Shown in pieces: positions 26,141 to 33,803 of a stretch of DNA of 64,000 bases; position 1 is the stretch's first letter; the number at the start of each line of letters is the position of its first letter. The notes under the pieces are model-generated. The model made no database searches. It saw nothing but the letters and a program-made list of their open reading frames with translations, and was not told where the DNA came from. Made by a program: the position numbers and the translations under genes. This stretch comes from Rhodothalassium salexigens DSM 2132. Its GTDB lineage: Bacteria; Pseudomonadota; Alphaproteobacteria; Sphingomonadales; Rhodothalassiaceae. Location: contig NZ_SLXO01000006.1 of NCBI RefSeq assembly GCF_004341375.1, forward strand, positions 1-64,000, written 5' to 3'.

Positions 26141-26845
26141 ATGGAAGGATGGACCGCCTTCGATATCGTGGTGGGGTTGACCGTGGGATTGTGCTTCCTG
26201 GTCGCCCTGGCCAAGGGGTTTACCCGGCTGACGCTGGGCATCGCGGCGTGGATCGGCGCGGCGGTGATCACGCTTTATGCGTTCACGCCGGTCAGCGCGC
26301 TGGCCCGCGAAATGGTCTCGCCGCCCGAGATCGCCGATATCCTGACCGTGCCGGTGGTGTTCATCACCGCGCTGGTGCTGCTCAAGCTGCTCGCCTCGGC
26401 CCTCGGCGACGGTGTCGCGTCGAGCGGCGTCGGCTTTCTCGACCGCTCGCTCGGCGGCCTGTTGGGGCTGTTGTTCGGCCTGGCGCTGGTGTCCACCGCC
26501 TATCTCGGCCTGTCGGCGCTGATCAAGCCGGCCGATCAGCCCGACTGGGTGCGCGAGGCCAAGTCGCGCCCGCTGCTCAGCTATGGCGCCCGGCTGGTCG
26601 CCGATCTCGGCCCCGAATTGGGCCGCCGCGCGGTCGAGACCGACACCGGCCAGCGGGTCATGGAGAAACAGCGCGAGACCGCACCGCGGCTGCGCCAGTC
26701 GGTCGAAAAGGCGGCCGAACCGATCTATGAGGAAGGCCAGCGCCGGATGCTCGACCGGACCGTCCAGGAGTTACTCAAAGAGAGCGACCAGTGCGACCCC
26801 GAGGTCGACCGCAACTGCCCCGCCGGCACGCCGCCGAGACGCTGA
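26141..26845 (+). CDS. cvpA: CvpA family membrane protein
   Basis: A 234-residue inner-membrane protein. Four membrane helices fill the first 145 residues (DIVVGLTVGLCFLVALAKGF, LGIAAWIGAAVITLYAF, VPVVFITALVLLKLLASAL, LGGLLGLLFGLALVSTAYLG). A soluble charged C-terminal tail follows. CvpA is linked to colicin V production and envelope homeostasis; its mechanism is not settled. The ATG at 26141 has GGAGGG ahead. Placement just upstream of purF is conserved in many bacteria and supports the call. Confidence 0.9.
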   Translation: MEGWTAFDIVVGLTVGLCFLVALAKGFTRLTLGIAAWIGAAVITLYAFTPVSALAREMVSPPEIADILTVPVVFITALVLLKLLASALGDGVASSGVGFLDRSLGGLLGLLFGLALVSTAYLGLSALIKPADQPDWVREAKSRPLLSYGARLVADLGPELGRRAVETDTGQRVMEKQRETAPRLRQSVEKAAEPIYEEGQRRMLDRTVQELLKESDQCDPEVDRNCPAGTPPRR

Positions 26846-27043
26846 GTCGCAAGATCGGTCCCTAAGCCCCGCCGCCATCGGCCCGGCTTGGCCGTCGATG
26901 ACACAAGCGTGACGGCCAAATGACGCGAGAAACGCCGTCTCGGCTATCGCGCCCTTGGCAGACCCAGGGGCGCGGCTCTATATGACCCCCACATGTGAAG
27001 GGCGGCGTTCCGGCCACGCCCAGCCTTGGTATCGGGGGACCCT

Positions 27044-28537
27044 TTGTCCGAGATTGCCACGTCCGACCGGTCCGCGCGCGCGTTGACCACCCACCCCTTT
27101 GACGACGACCATCTGCGCGAAGAGTGCGGCGTGTTCGGCCTGTTCGGCACCGACGACGCCGCCGCCCACACGGTGCTCGGCCTGCACGCGTTGCAGCACC
27201 GGGGTCAGGAAGCCGCCGGCATCACCAGCTTCGACGGCAGCCAGTTCCACACCCAGAAGCATGGCGGCCAGGTGGCCGACTATTTCACCGACCAGGCGGT
27301 GCTCGACCGCCTGCCCGGCGCGGCGGCGATCGGTCATGTGCGCTATTCGACCACCGGCGAGACGGCGATGCGCAACGTCCAGCCGCTGTTCGCCGAACTG
27401 GCCCATGGCGGCTTCGCGGTCGCCCACAACGGTAATCTGACCAACGCCCAGACCCTGCGCCGCAGCCTGGTGCGCGCCGGGGCGATCTTCCAGTCCACCT
27501 CCGACACCGAGGTGATCCTGCACCTGCTGGCCACCTCCACCTTCCGCACCGCGCTCGATCGCTTCATTGATGCCCTGCGCCAGGTGGAAGGCGCCTATTC
27601 GCTGGTCGCGCTGACCCAAGAGGCGCTGATCGGCGTGCGCGACCCCTTGGGCGTGCGCCCGCTGGTGCTCGGCGAGATGGAAGACGGGGTGCAGATCCTG
27701 TGCTCTGAAACCTGCGCGCTCGACATCCTCGGCGCCACCTTCATCCGCGAGATCGAACCCGGCGAGATGGTGGTGATCGACCGCAACGGCCTGACCTCGC
27801 TGCACCCGTTCGACCCGGCACCGGCGCGGCCGTGCATCTTCGAGCATGTCTATTTCTCGCGCCCCGACAGCATGCTCGACGGCATGTCGGTCTATGATGT
27901 GCGCAAGCGCATCGGCGCGGAACTGGCGCGCGAAAGCGGCGTCGAGGCCGACCTGGTGATCCCGGTGCCCGACAGCGGCACGCCGGCGGCCATCGGCTAT
28001 GCGCGCGAGGCCGATCTGCCGTTCGAACTGGGCATCGTGCGCAACCATTATGTGGGCCGCACGTTCATCGAACCGTCCGACAAGATCCGCCATCTGGGCG
28101 TCAAGCTGAAGCACAACGCCAACCACTGGTCGATCAAGGGCAAGCGGGTGATCCTGGTGGACGATTCCATCGTCCGCGGCACCACCTCGATGAAGATCGT
28201 CGACATGGTCCGCCAGGCCGGCGCGCGCGAGGTGCACATGCGCATCGCCAGCCCGCCGACCCGTCATAGCTGTTTCTATGGCGTCGACACGCCCGAACGC
28301 TCCAAGCTGCTGGCCGCGCGCATGGACCTGGACAGCATGCGCGACGTGATCGGCGCCGACACCCTGGCGTTTCTGTCCATCGCCGGCCTCTATCGGGCCT
28401 GCTATGTGGACGCCGGCCGCAACGACGCCCAGCCGCAATTCTGCGACGCCTGTTTCACCGGCGACTATCCGACCCGCCTGACCGACCAGGAAGACGTGGC
28501 CGGACCGCTCGACCTGCTGGCCGCGGCTCAGTCCTGA
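27044..28537 (+). CDS. purF: Amidophosphoribosyltransferase
   Basis: First committed step of purine synthesis: PRPP plus glutamine gives phosphoribosylamine. The 497-residue protein has a short propeptide then the nucleophile Cys28 (EECGVFGLFG), exposed after cleavage. The N-terminal Ntn glutaminase domain contains HRGQEAAGI, GHVRYSTTG and HNGNLTNA. The phosphoribosyltransferase domain has the PRPP loop VILVDDSIVRGTT. The Cys residues near the C-terminus (FCDACFTGDYP) are typical of the Fe-S-type enzymes. The TTG at 27044 was chosen because GGGGGA lies seven bases before it; an upstream TTG at 27026 is less well placed. Confidence 0.96.
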   Translation: MSEIATSDRSARALTTHPFDDDHLREECGVFGLFGTDDAAAHTVLGLHALQHRGQEAAGITSFDGSQFHTQKHGGQVADYFTDQAVLDRLPGAAAIGHVRYSTTGETAMRNVQPLFAELAHGGFAVAHNGNLTNAQTLRRSLVRAGAIFQSTSDTEVILHLLATSTFRTALDRFIDALRQVEGAYSLVALTQEALIGVRDPLGVRPLVLGEMEDGVQILCSETCALDILGATFIREIEPGEMVVIDRNGLTSLHPFDPAPARPCIFEHVYFSRPDSMLDGMSVYDVRKRIGAELARESGVEADLVIPVPDSGTPAAIGYAREADLPFELGIVRNHYVGRTFIEPSDKIRHLGVKLKHNANHWSIKGKRVILVDDSIVRGTTSMKIVDMVRQAGAREVHMRIASPPTRHSCFYGVDTPERSKLLAARMDLDSMRDVIGADTLAFLSIAGLYRACYVDAGRNDAQPQFCDACFTGDYPTRLTDQEDVAGPLDLLAAAQS

Positions 28538-28577
28538 GCCCGGCCCGCGTTCCTGCCCTCCCATGCGAGTATGAGCC

Positions 28578-29378
28578 ATGTCCGATGCTGAGATTCTGCC
28601 GCCCGACCATCCGCTGCCGCCGCTGTCTGCGGGGTCGCCCGAGGGTAAGCCGCTCGCCGGGCGGATCGCGCTGGTCACCGGCGCCGGACACGGCATCGGC
28701 CGGGCCGTGGCGCCCTTGCTCGCCCGCGCCGGCGCCCATGTGGTCGCGGTGTCGCGGCCGCAGTCGAAGGCAGCCCTTGAAGAACTGGACGACGAGATCA
28801 CCGAGGCGACCGGTGAAGGCGCCACGCTGGTGCCGCTCGACATCAAGGACTATGGCGGCATCGACAATCTGGGGGCGGGGCTTTACGAGCGCTTCGGCAA
28901 GCTCGATATCCTGGTGTCCAATGCCGGGCTCTTGGGGCCGCTGAGCCCGGTGGGCCACTACACGCCCAAGGAATGGGACGATGTGGTGGCGGTCAACTTC
29001 ACCGCCAATTACCGGCTGATCCGGTCCATGGACCCGCTGTTGCGCCTGTCCGACGCCGGCCGGGCGCTGTTCGTCACCTCGGGCGCCACGCAAAAGAACC
29101 GCGCCTATTGGGCCGGCTATGCGGCGACCAAGGCGGCGCTGGAAAAGCTGGTGCTGACCTATGCCGAGGAAGTGGCCGAAAAGCCCATGGCGGTCAATCT
29201 GATCGACCCCGGTGCCACGGCCACCCACATGCGCCGCGCCGCGTTCCCGGGCGAAGACCCGGCGACCCTGCCCAGCCCGGCCGATGTGGCGCGGCTCTAC
29301 CTGGCCATGGTGCGCCCCGAGTTCACCCAATCGGGCACCCGCCTGCGCTACCGCGACTGGGCCGCCCAGGCCGGCTGA
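28578..29378 (+). CDS. SDR-family NAD(P)-dependent oxidoreductase
   Basis: A 266-residue classical short-chain dehydrogenase. Cofactor loop TGAGHGIG (34-41), NAG (115-117), catalytic Ser168, and Tyr181/Lys185 in the YxxxK motif are all present. The region after the active site (NLIDPGATATHMRR) matches the usual substrate loop start. The N-terminal 25 residues are an extra, proline-rich lead. It starts 41 bases after purF and may be read with it; many alphaproteobacteria carry such an SDR after purF. Substrate unknown. Confidence 0.92.
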   Translation: MSDAEILPPDHPLPPLSAGSPEGKPLAGRIALVTGAGHGIGRAVAPLLARAGAHVVAVSRPQSKAALEELDDEITEATGEGATLVPLDIKDYGGIDNLGAGLYERFGKLDILVSNAGLLGPLSPVGHYTPKEWDDVVAVNFTANYRLIRSMDPLLRLSDAGRALFVTSGATQKNRAYWAGYAATKAALEKLVLTYAEEVAEKPMAVNLIDPGATATHMRRAAFPGEDPATLPSPADVARLYLAMVRPEFTQSGTRLRYRDWAAQAG

Positions 29379-29456
29379 GCCAGACCCGACGCGCGGGGAC
29401 CACACCCCGGACCCGCGCGCCCCAACCGCCCTTAAGGCGCGCCCCCGCGCCACGCC

Positions 29457-29492
29457 ACCGGCATGGCAACCGCCAGCGACGCCATCCATCGG
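29457..29492. repeat. Half copy of the dispersed palindromic repeat
   Basis: One arm only: CGCCAGCGACGCCATCCA matches the arm sequences at 33467-33629 closely. No convincing opposite arm is seen in the following 90 bases. It lies between the convergent SDR and peroxiredoxin-like genes. Confidence 0.5.
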
Positions 29493-29568
29493 ACGGCCGC
29501 GCCCTACGCCCGCCGGCCGACGGTGGACCGCAACCGCTGCCTTAGAGGTAGGTGCCGTCAGCCGTCCG

Positions 29569-30126
29569 TCACCCCTGGCGCCATTTGATCGAACAGCCCA
29601 TGGACGGAAGCTGCGTCTCGGGCGCGCCCCGGCCCGCGGCCACGGCGAGCATGGCGTCGCGCAACTCATGGGGCGCGTCGGCGGGCGGCGGGTCCTTGCG
29701 CCCGGCGTCGAGACGGCCGCGATAGACCAGCCGACCCGCGGCGTCGAAGCCGAAGAAATCGGGCGTGCACACCGCGCCATAGGCCCGCGCCACCGCCTGG
29801 CTCTCGTCCAGCAGATACGGGCAATCGAGCCCGGTCCCGGCCGCAAAGGCGCGCATGGCGTCGGGCGCGTCGTCGGGATAGGCGTGAAAATCGTTGGGCA
29901 TGATCGCCGCCACACCGACCCCGGCGGCCTTCAACGCGGCCGCGTCGGCGATGAAGCGCGGGATCATCGCCTTCACATAGGGGCAATGGTTGCAGATGAA
30001 GGCGATCACCGTGCCCGCCTCGCCCGCCACATCGGCAAAGCGCCGGGGCGTGCCGTCCAGGTCGGGCAGGGAAAACTCAGCGGCGGTCCAGCCGAGGTCG
30101 CCGGGCGGGGTTTGCAGGGACACCAT
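29569..30126 (-). CDS. Thioredoxin-fold redoxin/AhpC-TSA-like protein
   Basis: A 185-residue cytoplasmic protein of the thioredoxin superfamily. The active-site segment ICNHCPYVKA places a CxxC pair at Cys45 and Cys48, within the DLDGTPRRFADVAG...GTVIAFI context of redoxins. The later GAVCTPDFFGFDAAGRLVYRGRLD is typical of the family, including the cis-Pro segment. The C-terminus ends MGCSIKWRQG, a conserved tail of this subgroup. It probably acts as a thiol peroxidase or disulphide oxidoreductase. It is divergent from the thiolase gene. Confidence 0.88.
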   Translation of the reverse strand: MVSLQTPPGDLGWTAAEFSLPDLDGTPRRFADVAGEAGTVIAFICNHCPYVKAMIPRFIADAAALKAAGVGVAAIMPNDFHAYPDDAPDAMRAFAAGTGLDCPYLLDESQAVARAYGAVCTPDFFGFDAAGRLVYRGRLDAGRKDPPPADAPHELRDAMLAVAAGRGAPETQLPSMGCSIKWRQG

Positions 30127-30284
30127 CGCACACGCTCCTTGATCGTCAGGGGTTGCTTTTCCGGGCTTGCCGGCGGGCGGACGCAGGGTCCGTTGCGAGC
30201 CCCTTGCACCGCCCGACTGGAGTTCTTATCACTCTGACGACGTCAGTTCACCCCGTGCCACGCCCCAAGGGAGCCCCAAGCCCC

Positions 30285-31499
30285 ATGTCAGCCGCCGCCG
30301 CCCCGCACCATAGCGCCTCCGACCCGGTCGTCATCGTCGCCCTGTCGCGCACGCCCATGGGCGGCCTGATGGGCGAGTTGGGCGCCGTCAAGGCCACCGA
30401 ACTCGGCGCCACCGCGATCCGTGGCGCGCTCGGCCAGATCGCCCTCGACCCGGCCGAGATCGACGAGACCATCATGGGCTGCGTGCTGCCCGCGGGCCAG
30501 GGCCAGGCGCCGGCCCGCCAGGCCGCCAAGGCCGCCGGCGTGCCCGACAGCACCGGTGCGGTCACCATCAACAAGATGTGCGGCTCGGGCATGAAGGCGG
30601 TGATGCAGGGCGCCGACGCGATCGCCGCGGGCTCGGCCGCCGTGGTGCTCGCCGGCGGCATGGAGAGCATGACCAACGCCCCGTTCCTGATGCTCGACCA
30701 CCGCAGCGGCCACAAATACGGCCACACCCGGGTCTATGACCATATGGCGCTCGACGGCCTCGAAGACGCCTATGAGCCCGGGCGCGCCATGGGCACCTTC
30801 GCCGAGGCCACCGCCAGCCACTATCAGTTCACCCGCGAGGCCCAGGACGCCTACGCCATCGCCTCGGTGGAACGCGCGCGCCGCGCCGTCGATGAGGGCT
30901 GGTTCGACGCCCAGATCACGCCGGTGACCGTCACCACCCGCAAGGGCGACCACAGGGTCGAGCGCGACGAACAGCCGGCCAAGGCGCGGCCCGAGAAGAT
31001 CCCCACCCTGCGCCCGGCGTTCGCCAAGGACGGCACGGTGACCGCGGCCTCGTCGTCGTCGATCTCCGACGGCGCGGCGGCGCTGCTGCTGATGACCCGA
31101 TCCGAGGCCGAGCGCCGCGGGCTCGCCCCGATCGCCACCCTCTACGGCCACGCCACCCACGCCCAGGCGCCCGAATGGTTCACCACCGCGCCGGTGGGCG
31201 CGCTGCGCAAGCTGTTCGAGCGCACCGGCTGGCGGCCGTCGGACGTGGACCTCTATGAGATCAACGAGGCGTTCGCGGTGGTGCCCATGGCGGCCATGCG
31301 CGAGTTGTCGCTGCCCCATGACGTGGTCAATGTGCACGGTGGCGCCTGCGCGCTCGGCCACCCGATCGGCGCCTCGGGCGCGCGCATCCTGGTGACCCTG
31401 ATCCACGCGCTGCGCCAGGCCGGCGCCCGGCGCGGCGTCGCCAGCCTGTGCATCGGCGGCGGCGAAGCCACTGCGATGGCGGTGGAACTGGCGGCTTAG
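30285..31499 (+). CDS. Acetyl-CoA acetyltransferase (thiolase)
   Basis: A 404-residue thiolase that condenses two acetyl-CoA or cleaves 3-ketoacyl-CoA. The nucleophilic Cys is in INKMCGSGMKAVMQG (near residue 103), the His in the GHPIGASGARI motif and the second Cys in SLCIGGGEATAM, so the triad is complete. NEAFAVV is present as usual. The start ATG has GGGAG thirteen bases upstream. The stop overlaps by four bases the stop of the AT-rich gene coming from the other side. The role, polyhydroxyalkanoate/ketone-body synthesis or beta-oxidation, is open. Confidence 0.94.
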   Translation: MSAAAAPHHSASDPVVIVALSRTPMGGLMGELGAVKATELGATAIRGALGQIALDPAEIDETIMGCVLPAGQGQAPARQAAKAAGVPDSTGAVTINKMCGSGMKAVMQGADAIAAGSAAVVLAGGMESMTNAPFLMLDHRSGHKYGHTRVYDHMALDGLEDAYEPGRAMGTFAEATASHYQFTREAQDAYAIASVERARRAVDEGWFDAQITPVTVTTRKGDHRVERDEQPAKARPEKIPTLRPAFAKDGTVTAASSSSISDGAAALLLMTRSEAERRGLAPIATLYGHATHAQAPEWFTTAPVGALRKLFERTGWRPSDVDLYEINEAFAVVPMAAMRELSLPHDVVNVHGGACALGHPIGASGARILVTLIHALRQAGARRGVASLCIGGGEATAMAVELAA

Positions 31500-31960
31500 C
31501 GGCGCCGTTTTTCGTTATACCCCCTATTTGAGGCTATGTTTTTTGCAAAACACCTAATCTCTTTGTACTTCTCATTGGAGCCCTGCTGCGGTTTCAAGCG
31601 CTTACGCCAGTCCTCATCCCTCAAGCAGATCGTCACAATTTCTTTAACTTGCGGCTCCAGAAAACCTTTCGCCGAACACAAAATAGTTTTCTTGTTACAG
31701 AAAAAACAAATAGCTTCCAAGGAATTTAAAAACTCAGATTCCTCAAATTCCTCAAATCCTGAATTGCCGCACTCATTTGTTGCGCCTTCGTTGTCATTGT
31801 TGACACTAACCACTGCTAAGTATCGCCGAAAAGATTCAGCTAGTTCATTTTTTAAGGTTATAACAATATTGAGCTGAATAACTTGAATGGAAACAAACAA
31901 AGAAACCACGCTAAAAACAAGAGAAAAAAACGCAATAATTATTGTAATAAAATCGTGCAT
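31496..31960 (-). CDS. Unknown AT-rich single-pass membrane protein of the insert
   Basis: A 154-residue protein. Residues about 4-32 are a long hydrophobic segment (FITIIIAFFSLVFSVVSLFV...), followed by a soluble domain rich in Glu, Asn and Lys with several Cys (EAICFFCNKK, ILCSAKG, EIRCFAKN) and a basic end. The pattern of one helix plus a helical EFLNSLEAICFF segment resembles DUF4760-like membrane proteins, but that is only an impression. The ATG at 31960 is taken because it comes one base after the stop of the small upstream gene, implying coupled translation; an in-frame ATG at 31999 also exists. Codon use is AT-rich, unlike everything around it, so recent acquisition is likely. Confidence 0.68.
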   Translation of the reverse strand: MHDFITIIIAFFSLVFSVVSLFVSIQVIQLNIVITLKNELAESFRRYLAVVSVNNDNEGATNECGNSGFEEFEESEFLNSLEAICFFCNKKTILCSAKGFLEPQVKEIVTICLRDEDWRKRLKPQQGSNEKYKEIRCFAKNIASNRGYNEKRRR

Positions 31961-31961
31961 T

Positions 31962-32096
31962 TTATTTTTTTTCAGGCTTTTTCCCTCCGGAGCCCTCATT
32001 GTTTTCTGGTTTTTCTTGAGGACGAATTGGCTTTCTATAATGATCGCCGCTCATTGAACGCTCGCTTCTTTTGTGTTCCGATTTATCTTTGCTCAT
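31962..32096 (-). CDS. Unknown 44-residue charged protein of the AT-rich insert
   Basis: An ATG at 32096 is preceded by AAGAGGTAGAG, a strong ribosome binding site, with a perfect TATAAT hexamer 27 bases further up. The product is 44 residues, highly hydrophilic, starting MSKDKSEHKRSERS and ending in a run of Gly, Lys and Pro (GSGGKKPEKK), probably unstructured. Its TAA stop lies one base before the ATG of the membrane-protein gene. It has no recognisable family. It could be an antitoxin-like partner, a regulator, or just a leader peptide coupling translation. Confidence 0.6.
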   Translation of the reverse strand: MSKDKSEHKRSERSMSGDHYRKPIRPQEKPENNEGSGGKKPEKK

Positions 32097-32122
32097 CTCT
32101 ACCTCTTTCACTTTCCCAACTG

Positions 32123-32152
32123 ATTATATACGGAATAGCTTCAAGAGAACAA
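32123..32152 (-). promoter_or_regulatory. Sigma-70-type promoter of the AT-rich insert
   Basis: Reading leftward: -35 element TTGTTC (32152-32147), an 18-base spacer and a perfect -10 TATAAT (32128-32123). It is followed about 27 bases later by the start codon of the 44-residue gene with its Shine-Dalgarno site. It is the clearest sigma-70 promoter I see in the window. Confidence 0.6.
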
Positions 32153-32219
32153 GGCTTCTTGACCAGAGCCTCTCGCTGCCGCATGCCGATCCTCAACCAC
32201 AAGGACGAGGAGGGTTGCC

Positions 32220-33368
32220 ATGGTCCATGACGCGTTGTTGAGCGAGGAACAGCGCCTGATCCGCGCGATGGCGCGCAGTTTCGCCGCCGAGCAGGTCGCG
32301 CCCCACGCCGCGGCCTGGGAGAAGGCCGGCCGGGTGCCGGGCGAGGTGCTGGCGCGCATGGGCGAGCTTGGGCTGCTGGGCATGTGCGTGTCGCCCGATT
32401 GGGGCGGCGCGGGCACCGACTATACCGCCTATGCGCTGGCGCTGATCGAGATCGCCGCCGGCGACGGCGGCCTGTCGACGCTGATGAGCGTCAACAACTC
32501 GCCGGTCTGTGCGGCCATCGAAGCCGCCGGGACCGAGGCGCAGAAGGCGCGCTTCCTGCGCCCGCTGGCCCGGGGCGAGATGATCGGCGCGTTCTGCCTG
32601 ACCGAACCCGGCGCGGGCTCCGACGCCGCCGCCCTGACCACCCGCGCGCGGCCAACCGCCGAGGGCTATGTGATCGACGGCACCAAGCAGTTCATCACGT
32701 CCGGCGCCATCGCCGGGGCCGCCATCGTGTTCGCGGTCACCGACCCGGACGCGGGCAAGAAGGGCATCTCGGCGTTCGTGGTGCCCACCGACACGCCGGG
32801 CTTCACCGTCGCGCGGGTCGAGGACAAGCTGGGCCAGAAATCGTCCGACACCGCGCAGATCGTCTTCGACGCCATGGTGGTGCCCGCCGACTGCCGGTTG
32901 GGCAGCGAAGGCGCCGGCTATCGCCTGGCGCTGGCCAATCTGGAAAGCGGGCGCATCGGCATCGCGGCGCAAGCGGTGGGCATGGCGCGCGCCGCCCTCG
33001 ACGCCGCCACCGCCTATGCGCGCGAGCGGACCAGCTTCGGCCGGCCGATCATCGCCCACCAGGCGGTGGGCTTCCGGCTCGCCGAGATGGCGACGCGGGT
33101 GGCGGCGGCCGAGCAGATGGTGCTCAACGCCGCCCGGCTCAAGGACGCGGGCGAGGCATGCCTGCGCGAGGCGTGCATGGCCAAGCTGTTCGCCTCCGAG
33201 GCGGCCGAGGCGGTGTGTTCCGACGCCATCCAGACCCTCGGCGGCTATGGCTATCTGGCCGACTATGGCATCGAGCGGATCTATCGCGACGTCAAGGTGT
33301 GCCAGATCTACGAGGGCACGTCGGACATCCAGAAGCTGGTCATCAACCGCCAGATGATGGCCGACTGA
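32220..33368 (+). CDS. Acyl-CoA dehydrogenase, short/medium-chain type
   Basis: FAD-dependent oxidation of acyl-CoA to 2-enoyl-CoA; 382 residues. It has GAFCLTEPGAGSDAAAL, FVVPTDTPGF, RTSFGRPIIAHQ and, unlike the first acyl-CoA dehydrogenase of the window, the canonical catalytic base Glu365 in QIYEGTSDIQ. The close resemblance to butyryl-CoA dehydrogenases suggests short chains. The start at 32220 overlaps GAGGGTTGCC as ribosome binding site. It is divergent from the AT-rich insert, which separates it from the thiolase gene with which it could once have been contiguous. Confidence 0.93.
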   Translation: MVHDALLSEEQRLIRAMARSFAAEQVAPHAAAWEKAGRVPGEVLARMGELGLLGMCVSPDWGGAGTDYTAYALALIEIAAGDGGLSTLMSVNNSPVCAAIEAAGTEAQKARFLRPLARGEMIGAFCLTEPGAGSDAAALTTRARPTAEGYVIDGTKQFITSGAIAGAAIVFAVTDPDAGKKGISAFVVPTDTPGFTVARVEDKLGQKSSDTAQIVFDAMVVPADCRLGSEGAGYRLALANLESGRIGIAAQAVGMARAALDAATAYARERTSFGRPIIAHQAVGFRLAEMATRVAAAEQMVLNAARLKDAGEACLREACMAKLFASEAAEAVCSDAIQTLGGYGYLADYGIERIYRDVKVCQIYEGTSDIQKLVINRQMMAD

Positions 33369-33803
33369 GCCCCCCGGCGGCGGGGGTCGGGCGCCCGGCC
33401 ATGGCGCCACACGGCCCCCGACGGCCCGCCCTGCCCGGCCCAGCAAACCCAGCCAGCCCATCGCACGCCGTCGTCGCGAGCGCCAGCGACGCGATCCAAT
33501 TGCCGCTTGCCGCCTGCGCTGGGGGTGCCCGTCGGGGCGGCGGCGGGTGCGGGCCGTCCTCTACCGTCGACCGGCGGGCGTTGTCGCTGCCGTCGCTTGA
33601 ATGGCGTCGCTGGCGCTCGCCAAGACGGCGGGGGGCGGGCGCCCGGCCCGGCTTCGCCAGACAGCCCTGCCCTATACCCTGCCCGACACCTCCGCCCGGT
33701 CGCCCCGGCCCTTGCCTGACCGCCCCGCGTCGTCCTTCGCCGCCCGTTGGCGCTTCCCGGGCCTGCCTCGCTGCCCCGGCCACCCCGGGACCTGAGCTCC
33801 GGG
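33369..33803. other. Convergent intergenic gap with palindromic repeat
   Basis: The 435 bases between the convergent acyl-CoA dehydrogenase and hyuB hold no credible gene. The best-formed copy of the dispersed inverted repeat occupies 33467-33629. The rest is proline/arginine-type GC-rich sequence with no T-run terminator. Confidence 0.7.
33467..33629. repeat. Dispersed palindromic intergenic repeat, best copy
   Basis: The terminal 36 bases at each end are inverted copies of each other with about 30 identical positions. The shared centre of the arm is GCGAGCGCCAGCGACGC. Between the arms is a GC-rich core with the segment GGGTGCCCGT also found in the copy at 2943. The arms resemble, in rhythm, the widely distributed palindromes of the form GTCATTGCGAGC...AAGCAATCC seen in many proteobacterial genomes. 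It could fold into a long cruciform or RNA hairpin between two convergent genes. Confidence 0.72.
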
